Positions 32,259 through 38,808 of a DNA stretch of 38,808 bases are shown here, in pieces. This stretch comes from Pseudomonadota bacterium. Its GTDB lineage: Bacteria > Pseudomonadota > Alphaproteobacteria > Rhizobiales > Rhizobiaceae. The position numbers and the translations under genes are program-made. The notes beneath the pieces are model-generated. The model did no database searches. It was not told the origin of the DNA and saw only the letters and a list, made by a program, of their open reading frames with translations. The stretch spans positions 1 through 38,808 of the forward strand of contig JAEWDP010000018.1 of the NCBI GenBank assembly GCA_023390055.1. Direction: 5' to 3'. Every line of letters begins with the position of its first letter. The stretch's first letter is position 1.

Positions 32259-32918
32259 CTACGCTGGCTCCATGAGCCGTCTTTCCCATACCGTCTTGAA
32301 GGCCGGTCGTGCCTGGCAGACTTCAAGCCACGTTTTGATATGCGGATAGGTTGAAAGCAAAGAGGCATGGCCCTGCGCATAGCGGACGACTTCGGCCATG
32401 ATGATATCGGCCGCGGTGAAGCGATTGCCAACCATGTAGGAATTCAAATGAAGGTGCTTATCAAGAACACCAAATGGACGCGCAAGGGTTCGCACGGCGG
32501 TGTCGATTTTTGCCGCCCCCTCAACCGTCGCTTCGCTGTTGTTGCCATAGCAAGTCTGGATGCTCAGGGCCGGTGCCTCCACACTTGATGCGGCAAACAG
32601 TGCCCATTGCATCATCATGGCGTCTTCCCTCGCATCCCTCGGGGCAAGATCGCTGCCGTACTTCTTTGCAAGATAGAGCGTGATCGCAAGCGATTCATGC
32701 AAGACAAACCCGCCGTCGTCCATTGCCGGGACAAGGCCCATCGGATTGATCGCCAGAAATGCCGCAGAAGCGGTGTTGAGCGGCGCATTGGCATTGTGCG
32801 GGTCTGCCAGGCGATAGGCTTGAATGACCGGTACGTGGTCGTATGGCATACCGAGTTCTTCGAGAAGCCAGAGCGGTCGGGTGGCGCGTGAGCGATAGAC
32901 GCCATAGATTTTCAGCAT
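32259..32918 (-). CDS. Glutathione S-transferase family protein
   Basis: 219 aa. A thioredoxin-like N-terminal domain begins LKIYGVYRSRATRPLWLLEELGMPYDHVPV, followed by AFLAINPMGLVPAMDDGGFVLHESLAITLYLAKKYG, in which VPAM and the E-S glutathione-binding pair are typical. The alpha-helical C-terminal domain has YMVGNRFTAADIIMAEVVRYA with the N-capping box and Asp. GGAGGA precedes ATG 32918. The substrate is unknown; members detoxify electrophiles. It is convergent with the asparaginase gene, with 218 bases between, in which nothing was recognised. Confidence 0.92.
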   Translation of the reverse strand: MLKIYGVYRSRATRPLWLLEELGMPYDHVPVIQAYRLADPHNANAPLNTASAAFLAINPMGLVPAMDDGGFVLHESLAITLYLAKKYGSDLAPRDAREDAMMMQWALFAASSVEAPALSIQTCYGNNSEATVEGAAKIDTAVRTLARPFGVLDKHLHLNSYMVGNRFTAADIIMAEVVRYAQGHASLLSTYPHIKTWLEVCQARPAFKTVWERRLMEPA

Positions 32919-33015
32919 GCGGTTTGTCCTCCGAGGCAATCGCGGCAGGCTAAGGAGAAACCCGCCTCAAAGGAAGGTCTGTTTGCGTTACCTTGCGACA
33001 AATTGTTCCAACGGA

Positions 33016-34377
33016 TCAGGTAAGCCTGTTGCCCTCGATCGTCAGATGGGAAAACTGACCGCCACCGGTGGCAAGTTCGCCGGTTACCGCATCGTGCCAG
33101 AGAAACCCGATGATTGCACCGTCTGGGGTCTCATCAAACAGATTGCCGTTGATCAGCGCTCCTTCCGGCTCTTCTGCAACAGAAACTGCGCAACCGATCC
33201 TCGCCTTGCGAATGATGTTGGCCGTTATCACGACATTGCGCAGATAAGGCCCCCAGCCAACAAGCATTCCCCAGCGCGGCACGTTTTCGATCACGTTGTT
33301 CGAGACGACTGTATCCGCCTCGACGCCAATCCCGATGCCGAAGCCAACACTGTCATGAATATAAGGTCCCGAAAGGGAGATGTTTCGAACGATGTTGTTT
33401 GCGACGACGGCAAGTCGTCCGCCTTCGTTGAAGTTGGCAATCGAGATACCGTTGGCGGCTTTGTCCACGAGATTGCCTTGCACCAGCGCGCCCTCAAAGC
33501 CAAATTCGCTATAGATTGCCGTCTCACCTGATGAAATGCACTGATTGCCACTGATCTGGACATTGGAAGCGGCGTTTGCGCGGATTGCGCTAAAGGCGCT
33601 GTTCAATATGTGGTTACCGGAAACAATGACGCCATCGGCCCTGTAGATGTTGACGGCGTTTCCAAATTGTCCGGTTCCGCCATAGCTGGCGCCGGTATTG
33701 GTGATGCGATTGCCGGTAACGATAGAACTGTCTTCACCTTTGTTGCGGCGATGGACGAGGATACCGCCATTGCCGCATCTGTCGATTCTATTGTCAACGA
33801 TGGCAAGTCCCTCGCTGTCGATGGCGTAGACGGCATATTCGCCAACACCGGAAACCTGGCACTGTTCGATGCGACCGGCGCAGCGTTCGGCCTGTATCGC
33901 AGTCTTCGCGCATCGCCTGAATTCGCAATTTTCAATTGTCAGATTGACGGTATCAAAAATTGAAAGGAGCGCAGGTGCCGATGCGGGGAGCGGCCTGTCT
34001 GCCCCGTCAAAAACTATGTTGGTAAGCTCGATCCGGTTTTTGCCTTGCGCTTGCACGAAACGATCGCCGCCTGAAAAGACGAGTGTCGTGGCGCCGGCAA
34101 CGCCTGCAAGCCGTGTTCGGTCTGGAAGTTCCAGACCGGCAATCTCATAACGCCCAGGTGGCAGAAAGACCCATTGGTCATCCTCTCGAGCGGCATCGAT
34201 CAGTGCGAGAAGCTCCGGGGCCCGGTTCTTGCCTGTCTGCGGAATAAGGTTTGCGTCCTTGCCATTGATCGTACCGCGCATCTGTGCCTGCAAGAGAGCT
34301 GGCGCAGCGTTGGTCTGACCGGCGGTCAGGAGACCGGCTGCAAGCCCAAATTGGAACATTCTACGTCTGGTGATCAC
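33016..34377 (-). CDS. Tat-exported right-handed beta-helix repeat protein (TIGR03808 type)
   Basis: About 453 aa. The N-terminus ITRRRMFQFGLAAGLLTAGQ is a twin-arginine signal, supporting GTG 34377 as the start (AAGGG eight bases upstream) over the longer open frame. The body is a Pec-lyase-like parallel beta-helix, with many repeats such as NLTIENCEFRRC, IVTGNRITNTGA, VIVSGNHILNSAFSAI, VQISGNQCISSG, ALVQGNLVDKAANGI and TVVSNNVIENVPRWG. The N-x-I/V turn pattern recurs every 22 or so residues. This matches the alphaproteobacterial Tat-dependent repeat protein family TIGR03808, whose function is unknown. It is divergent from a GGDEF gene. Confidence 0.9.
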   Translation of the reverse strand: MITRRRMFQFGLAAGLLTAGQTNAAPALLQAQMRGTINGKDANLIPQTGKNRAPELLALIDAAREDDQWVFLPPGRYEIAGLELPDRTRLAGVAGATTLVFSGGDRFVQAQGKNRIELTNIVFDGADRPLPASAPALLSIFDTVNLTIENCEFRRCAKTAIQAERCAGRIEQCQVSGVGEYAVYAIDSEGLAIVDNRIDRCGNGGILVHRRNKGEDSSIVTGNRITNTGASYGGTGQFGNAVNIYRADGVIVSGNHILNSAFSAIRANAASNVQISGNQCISSGETAIYSEFGFEGALVQGNLVDKAANGISIANFNEGGRLAVVANNIVRNISLSGPYIHDSVGFGIGIGVEADTVVSNNVIENVPRWGMLVGWGPYLRNVVITANIIRKARIGCAVSVAEEPEGALINGNLFDETPDGAIIGFLWHDAVTGELATGGGQFSHLTIEGNRLT

Positions 34378-34503
34378 GGCATCGCCCTTGTCCGATCCGT
34401 CGATCCTACACACAACCTCTCTTCGGAGACTTTGGAAAAGCGGTGCAATTTTTACGATTAAATTAAAGGATACGAAGGTTTTTCGCCTCATTGTTCAGAC
34501 AAT

Positions 34504-34525
34504 CAAGAATAAGCCAAGAATAAGC
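34504..34525. repeat. Tandem 11-base direct repeat before the GGDEF gene
   Basis: CAAGAATAAGC occurs twice in perfect tandem, ending 34 bases before the GTG start of the diguanylate cyclase, in the 182-base divergent promoter region shared with the Tat-exported protein gene. It could be a regulator site or a simple duplication. Confidence 0.5.
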
Positions 34526-34559
34526 ATTGTCGTCAGATTCAATGGGCCGGGAGCATTGA

Positions 34560-36068
34560 GTGGGCAATTCATTGTCAAATGATGTGTATGCGGCGATATC
34601 GTCGACAGCACTGGAGGATCTGCGCACCCATCTGCTGCGGGTCTCGACAGATGTTGCTGCAGATCAGGTGCGCCCCGTTGCGGATCAACTCAACGCACGG
34701 GCACTGATCGACCAGTTTCCCGAACTGATCTACGTCAAGGATCGTCGCAGTCGTTTCGTGCTGGCAAACGTGAGCACGGAAATTGCCAACGGCATTGACG
34801 ATCCTGCGGATCTCCTCGGAAAGACCGATTTTGATCTTTTTGAGGCATGCGAGGCTGAAGAACTGTTCATGGCGGAGCAGGCAGTGATGTCGTCCGGCGA
34901 ACCGATGTCCAATGTGGAACATTGCCTGCACCGTGGGGGAAAGAAGTGCTGGCTCCAGTCGACGAAAACACCGCTGCGCGACGATGAGGGCCGCATTGTC
35001 GGGCTGATCGGCATCACGCGCGATATTACCGAGCGCAAGCGGCAGGAAGATCTGTTTCGCGGCCATGCACGCCTTCTGGAGATGATTGCGCGCGGGCGAC
35101 CGCTGGATCATGTTCTTCTGGCCCTGGTGGATCTCGTTGAGGAAGAACTGCAAGATGTTGTTGCCTCGATCCTTCTTCTGGAGGAAGGGACGAGCAGGTT
35201 GCGCCATGGCGCGGCTCCCGGTTTGCCCGAAACATATATCCGGCTCATTGATGGCGTCGAGATAGGCCCCCGTAGCGGTTCCTGCGGCACGGCCGCCTTT
35301 CGCCGTGAACCTGTCATCGTCAAGGACGTGCTGGATGATCCGCTTTGGGAAGATGTCCGCGCATTGCCTCTGCGTTTTGGTTTTCGCTCCTGCTGGTCCA
35401 CGCCGATCATGGGGGCTGAAGATGCCGTGCTCGGGACGTTTGCCCTCTATTCCAACACCGTGCGGGAACCGACGGAACGAGAGCAGGAGCTCACAGCGAT
35501 GGCGACCGACATCGCCGGCATTGCAATAGAGCGAATGCGGGCAGAAGCGCGGATTCAGTATATGGCGCACCATGACCCTTTGACAGGACTGCCCAACCGC
35601 ACACTCTTCTGGTCAAGGTTCAAGCTTGCGATTGCCGACGCGCGTCGTGACAGGTGCAAGGTCATTGTTGCCTACATCGATCTCGATAATTTCAAGCAGA
35701 CAAACGACAATCTTGGTCATGCGGCCGGCGACGAGGTGCTCAAGACGCTGGCATCGCGACTGTCTCGCTGTATCCGTAACAGCGATATTCTCGTTCGCCT
35801 TGGTGGCGACGAGTTTGCAATCGTCCTCAGCTATGCATCGCGAGATGAAGACACTGTTCTTCGCCGTCTTGAAGAACTGCGTGCTCTTGTATTTGCACCA
35901 ATCGAATTCGAAGGTGAAGTGGTGCAGACGAGCTGCAGCATGGGCGTTGCGCTCTATCCTGAAGATGGCGAGACACCGGAAGCGCTGCTCGCGAAGGCAG
36001 ACCGGGCAATGTACGATGCAAAAAATGAGGGCCGCGATTGCCTGCGGACCTGTCACAAATCGGAATAA
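34560..36068 (+). CDS. PAS-GAF-GGDEF diguanylate cyclase
   Basis: 502 aa. A PAS domain (about 48-160) opens with DQFPELIYVKDRRSRFVLANVS and closes with GITRDITERKRQ. A GAF domain (about 175-325) has GSCGTAAFRREPVIVKDVLDDPLWED and CWSTPIMGAEDAVLGTFALYS. The GGDEF domain (about 335-500) has MAHHDPLTGLPNRTLFW, VAYIDLDNFKQTNDNLGHAAGDEVL and RLGGDEF. The RNSD inhibitory site (RxxD) sits five residues before GGDEF, so the enzyme should be c-di-GMP producing and product-inhibited. No membrane segment. The start is GTG 34560 with GGGAG six bases upstream. There is no EAL domain. Confidence 0.95.
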   Translation: MGNSLSNDVYAAISSTALEDLRTHLLRVSTDVAADQVRPVADQLNARALIDQFPELIYVKDRRSRFVLANVSTEIANGIDDPADLLGKTDFDLFEACEAEELFMAEQAVMSSGEPMSNVEHCLHRGGKKCWLQSTKTPLRDDEGRIVGLIGITRDITERKRQEDLFRGHARLLEMIARGRPLDHVLLALVDLVEEELQDVVASILLLEEGTSRLRHGAAPGLPETYIRLIDGVEIGPRSGSCGTAAFRREPVIVKDVLDDPLWEDVRALPLRFGFRSCWSTPIMGAEDAVLGTFALYSNTVREPTEREQELTAMATDIAGIAIERMRAEARIQYMAHHDPLTGLPNRTLFWSRFKLAIADARRDRCKVIVAYIDLDNFKQTNDNLGHAAGDEVLKTLASRLSRCIRNSDILVRLGGDEFAIVLSYASRDEDTVLRRLEELRALVFAPIEFEGEVVQTSCSMGVALYPEDGETPEALLAKADRAMYDAKNEGRDCLRTCHKSE

Positions 36069-36138
36069 GCTGGGGTGATAAGAGCAGTTTGGGGCGCTGC
36101 CGTCTTCCAAGTAGCCATTTCCATCCTATCTTGAACGC

Positions 36139-37152
36139 ATGAGACCTCAGGCGCTTTTGCACATTACGCCGGCCGGACTGTTTTGCCCGATTGGTCGTTT
36201 CCATATCGATCCGGTAAGGCCTGTCGAGAGGGCTTTGATCACGCATGGCCATTCTGACCACGCCCGGTCAGGCCATACGCATGTCCTTTCTACCCGACAG
36301 ACACTTGACATCATGCGTTTGCGCTACGGTGACAACTTCTGCGGAACGGCACAGACCGTCGCGTTCGGTGAACATATTGAGGTTGATGGCATCAAGGTCT
36401 GCTTCCATCCTGCCGGTCATATCCTGGGCTCTGCGCAGGTCCTCGTCGAAAAGGCAGGTCTCAGAATGAATGTTTCGGGTGACTACAAGCGTGGGCAGGA
36501 TCCGACCTGCAGGCCATTCGAACCTGTCGCTTGCGATGTCTTCATCACCGAGGCGACCTTTGGCCTGCCGGTTTTTCATCATCCGCATCCGAAAGATGAG
36601 ATCGCCAAGCTCATCAGGTCTCTGGAGCAGTTTCCAGATCGCAGTCACCTTGTCGGAGCCTACGCGCTCGGCAAGGCACAGCGTGTTATCCGGCTATTGC
36701 GTGACACTGGCTACCACAAGCCGATCTACATACATGGAGCGCTGCATAAGCTTTGTGATTATTATCAGGCCGAAGGTGTCGAACTTGGTGACTTGAGGCC
36801 TGCCACGGTCGACAACAGCAGTCCGGACCATTTCCGTGGCGCTGTTGTTGTCGGACCACCATCGGCTTTCCAGGACCGCTGGGCACGCCGCTTCAACGAT
36901 CCCTTGATTGCATTCGCGTCGGGCTGGATGATGGTGCGGCAGCGTGCAAGGCAAGGCGGAGTGGAGTTGCCCCTGGTCATTTCCGACCATTGCGACTGGC
37001 CCGAGCTCATCGAAACGATCAGGGAAGTCGGGCCATCCGAGGTCTGGGTTACGCATGGCCGGGAAGAAGCACTGGTCCGCTGGTGCGAACTGGAAAATAT
37101 TGCCGCTCGCCCCCTCCATCTCGTTGGCTATGACGAGGAGGCCGAGGCATGA
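36139..37152 (+). CDS. Ligase-associated DNA damage response exonuclease (metallo-beta-lactamase fold)
   Basis: 337 aa. The metallo-beta-lactamase/beta-CASP motif THGHSDHARSGH starts around residue 35; FHPAGHILGSAQVLVE, SGDYKRGQDPTCRPFEPV, ITEATFGLPVF and the C-terminal SDHCDWPELIETI and WVTHGREEALVRW follow, all typical of TIGR04122. It is a nuclease of the mRNA 3'-processing exonuclease (YSH1-like) group that travels with a LigC-type ligase, a helicase and a PdeM-type phosphoesterase in a repair cassette. Its stop overlaps the ligase start by 4 bases. Confidence 0.93.
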   Translation: MRPQALLHITPAGLFCPIGRFHIDPVRPVERALITHGHSDHARSGHTHVLSTRQTLDIMRLRYGDNFCGTAQTVAFGEHIEVDGIKVCFHPAGHILGSAQVLVEKAGLRMNVSGDYKRGQDPTCRPFEPVACDVFITEATFGLPVFHHPHPKDEIAKLIRSLEQFPDRSHLVGAYALGKAQRVIRLLRDTGYHKPIYIHGALHKLCDYYQAEGVELGDLRPATVDNSSPDHFRGAVVVGPPSAFQDRWARRFNDPLIAFASGWMMVRQRARQGGVELPLVISDHCDWPELIETIREVGPSEVWVTHGREEALVRWCELENIAARPLHLVGYDEEAEA

Positions 37153-38792
37153 AATCCTTCTCGACACTTCTCGACCGACTTGTGCTGACTCCCTCGCGAA
37201 ATGGCAAGCTCAAGCTGATGTCCGATTACTTCCGCAATACGCCGGATCCGGATCGAGGCTATGGCCTGGCAGCGCTTGCCGGTACGCTTGAACTGCGGAC
37301 CGTAAAACCTGCATTGCTGAAGGAAATCGTGCTGGAGCGGCTGGATCCGGTGCTCTTCAAATACTCCTACGACTATGTCGGTGACCTTGCTGAAACGATC
37401 GCACTCGTCTGGGACGGCAGCACGAAGGGCGAAGTGGCTAACGAAGATCAGCCGCGACTGGGATATGTCGTCAAACGTATGAATGCACTTGGAAAAACAG
37501 AAATCCGTGCGGCTGTCGTCGACCTGCTCGAGCATCTTGATCCGCCAAGCCGTTTTGCATTTCTCAAGCTTGCAACCGGGGCATTGCGGGTCGGTGTCTC
37601 TGCCCGTCTTGCCAAGCAGGCATTGTCTGGTGTGGGTGACAAGGATGTCAGTGAAATCGAAACATTGTGGCACGGACTGGCTGCGCCATACGAACCGCTG
37701 TTTGCGTGGCTGGAAGGCAGGGCTGATCGACCGGTTCTGCTGACGCCGGCCATCTTTCATTCGGTGATGCTTGCCAATCCGGTGATGGAGGGAGATCTCG
37801 ACAGGCTCGATCCGGCCGACTACGTAGCAGAATGGAAGTGGGACGGGATCCGTGTCCAGGTTGCAAGTTTTGATGGCACGAGCAAGCTCTATTCCCGTTC
37901 TGGCGATGATATAACGGGAGCCTTTCCGGATGTGGTCAACGCCATCAATTTCGACGGTGTCATGGATGGAGAACTTCTGGTCGGGGGAACGACGCGTTCC
38001 AATAGTCCGACGCGTACATTTTCGGATCTGCAGCAAAGGCTGAACCGCAAGACGGTCAGTCAGCGCATGCTTGAAGACTATCCCGCATTTATCCGTGCCT
38101 ATGATCTGCTGTTTGAAGGGGAGGTGGATATTCGCGCCAGATCGTTCGTAGAAAGGCGTCAACGGCTCCTGGACGTTGTCGACCATGCGCCCTTCGACCG
38201 CTTCGACCTTTCGGAAATGGTGACGTTCTCCAATTGGCAGCAGCTGGAGCGCCTGCGAAGCGAGCCGCCCGATCCCGTCATCGAAGGCGTCATGATCAAG
38301 CGGAAGGACAGTCCATATCAGGCGGGTCGCCTCAAGGGACCGTGGTTCAAATGGAAACGTGATCCGCATAATATCGATGCGGTGCTTCTTTATGCGCAAC
38401 GTGGCCATGGCAAGCGATCAGGCTATTATTCCGACTTCACATTCGGTGTCTGGTCCGTGACGCCGGACGGTGAACAGCTGGTCCCAGTTGGAAAGGCCTA
38501 CTTTGGCTTCACGAACGCGGAGCTTGACGTCCTCGACAGGTTTGTTCGTGAAAATACGCTTGAGCGTTTCGGGCCCGTCCGCTCCCTGCGTGCCGAGCCT
38601 GATTTCGGGTTCGTCGTCGAGGTCGCGTTCGACGGTATCAATCGCTCGGCCCGCCACAAATCCGGTGTCGCGATGCGATTTCCGAGGATTTCGCGCCTGA
38701 GGGCCGATAAACTTCCTCGCGATGCAGATCGGCTGTCGACACTGACGGCGATGATCGCGGCGCCACCTCAAGATCGATCAGCCGGGAATTGA
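37149..38792 (+). CDS. ATP-dependent DNA ligase (cisplatin damage response type)
   Basis: 547 aa. An N-terminal DNA-binding/inserted domain (about 1-200) precedes the nucleotidyltransferase core: Lys230 in EWKWDGIR is the adenylation residue, then YSRSGDDITGAFPDV, FDGVMDGELLV, IRAYDLLFEG, EGVMIKRKDSPYQAGR and FKWKRDP. The OB-fold domain at the end includes FGFTNAELDVLDRFV and VVEVAFDGINRSARHKSGVAMRFPRI. It seals DNA nicks with ATP and belongs to the family implicated in cisplatin-type lesion tolerance. A helicase gene, expected next, would lie beyond the window. The ATGA overlap indicates coupled translation with the exonuclease. Confidence 0.95.
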   Translation: MKSFSTLLDRLVLTPSRNGKLKLMSDYFRNTPDPDRGYGLAALAGTLELRTVKPALLKEIVLERLDPVLFKYSYDYVGDLAETIALVWDGSTKGEVANEDQPRLGYVVKRMNALGKTEIRAAVVDLLEHLDPPSRFAFLKLATGALRVGVSARLAKQALSGVGDKDVSEIETLWHGLAAPYEPLFAWLEGRADRPVLLTPAIFHSVMLANPVMEGDLDRLDPADYVAEWKWDGIRVQVASFDGTSKLYSRSGDDITGAFPDVVNAINFDGVMDGELLVGGTTRSNSPTRTFSDLQQRLNRKTVSQRMLEDYPAFIRAYDLLFEGEVDIRARSFVERRQRLLDVVDHAPFDRFDLSEMVTFSNWQQLERLRSEPPDPVIEGVMIKRKDSPYQAGRLKGPWFKWKRDPHNIDAVLLYAQRGHGKRSGYYSDFTFGVWSVTPDGEQLVPVGKAYFGFTNAELDVLDRFVRENTLERFGPVRSLRAEPDFGFVVEVAFDGINRSARHKSGVAMRFPRISRLRADKLPRDADRLSTLTAMIAAPPQDRSAGN

Positions 38793-38808
38793 GGATTAAC
38801 CCTTGAGA

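Noticed and set aside
37128..38408. A 426-codon minus-strand frame opposite the DNA ligase
   Set aside because: Shadow of the ligase reading frame, with no family features.
1..38808. CRISPR array, prophage, intact insertion sequence or integrated plasmid
   Set aside because: No regularly spaced repeats, integrase, capsid or conjugation genes were found; only a transposase relic is present.

Overview
This window looks like chromosomal DNA from an alphaproteobacterium of the order Hyphomicrobiales (Rhizobiales), probably Rhizobiaceae or a close relative. This is judged from gene content and was not tested by any search. The pointers are a betIBA choline-to-betaine operon, a DUF1127 microprotein, a TIGR03808-type Tat-exported repeat protein, a DUF3750 protein, a Rhizobium etli-type (ReAV-like) asparaginase, and the exonuclease/ATP-dependent ligase pair of the ligase-associated DNA damage response cassette. 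Coding density is high. The accessory signs are one transposase relic beside a tRNA and two decayed toxin-antitoxin-like genes.

Layout. (1) 1-5056: a tightly overlapping plus-strand operon with an amidase end, a BMP/nucleoside-type ABC importer (one double ATPase, two permeases) and a CodA-like amidohydrolase, suggesting uptake and hydrolysis of an N-heterocycle. (2) 5103-7624, minus strand: an HD-GYP phosphodiesterase, a lytic transglycosylase and a small lipoprotein. (3) 7862-8294: tRNA-Pro(CGG), then an IS relic abutting a truncated BrnT-like toxin. (4) 8442-17803: a divergent GntR regulator and a catabolic operon. It holds a tripartite tricarboxylate transporter, tartrate dehydrogenase, glycerate 2-kinase, an Ldh2-family reductase and a fused aconitase X. 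(5) 18281-22298: an orphan small protein, then cysH-cysD-cysN for assimilatory sulfate reduction through APS. (6) 22424-26348: betA, betB, betI on the minus strand with a perfect 16-bp inverted-repeat operator, and a divergent HdeD/DUF308 membrane protein. (7) 27365-29294: a frameshifted XRE antitoxin-like gene, an unrecognised ORF and a quinone oxidoreductase. (8) 29295-30208: a low-coding stretch with an sRNA-like terminator locus, tandem palindromes and a DUF1127 gene. (9) 30225-38792: DUF3750 protein, asparaginase, glutathione S-transferase, Tat-exported beta-helix protein, a PAS-GAF-GGDEF diguanylate cyclase, and the repair exonuclease and ligase.

How the parts work together. Region 4 is the most novel-looking system. 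A tartrate module (dehydrogenase plus glycerate kinase, giving 2-phosphoglycerate) shares an operon and transporter with aconitase X and an Ldh2 reductase, a pair known from 3-hydroxyproline breakdown. Region 1 pairs an importer with a deaminase-like enzyme whose residue corresponding to CodA Asp314 is Cys. Regions 5 and 6 are conventional sulfur assimilation and osmoprotection modules. c-di-GMP turnover appears twice (HD-GYP and GGDEF), each time beside an envelope or exported protein. No CRISPR array, rRNA, intact insertion sequence, phage or conjugation gene was seen.
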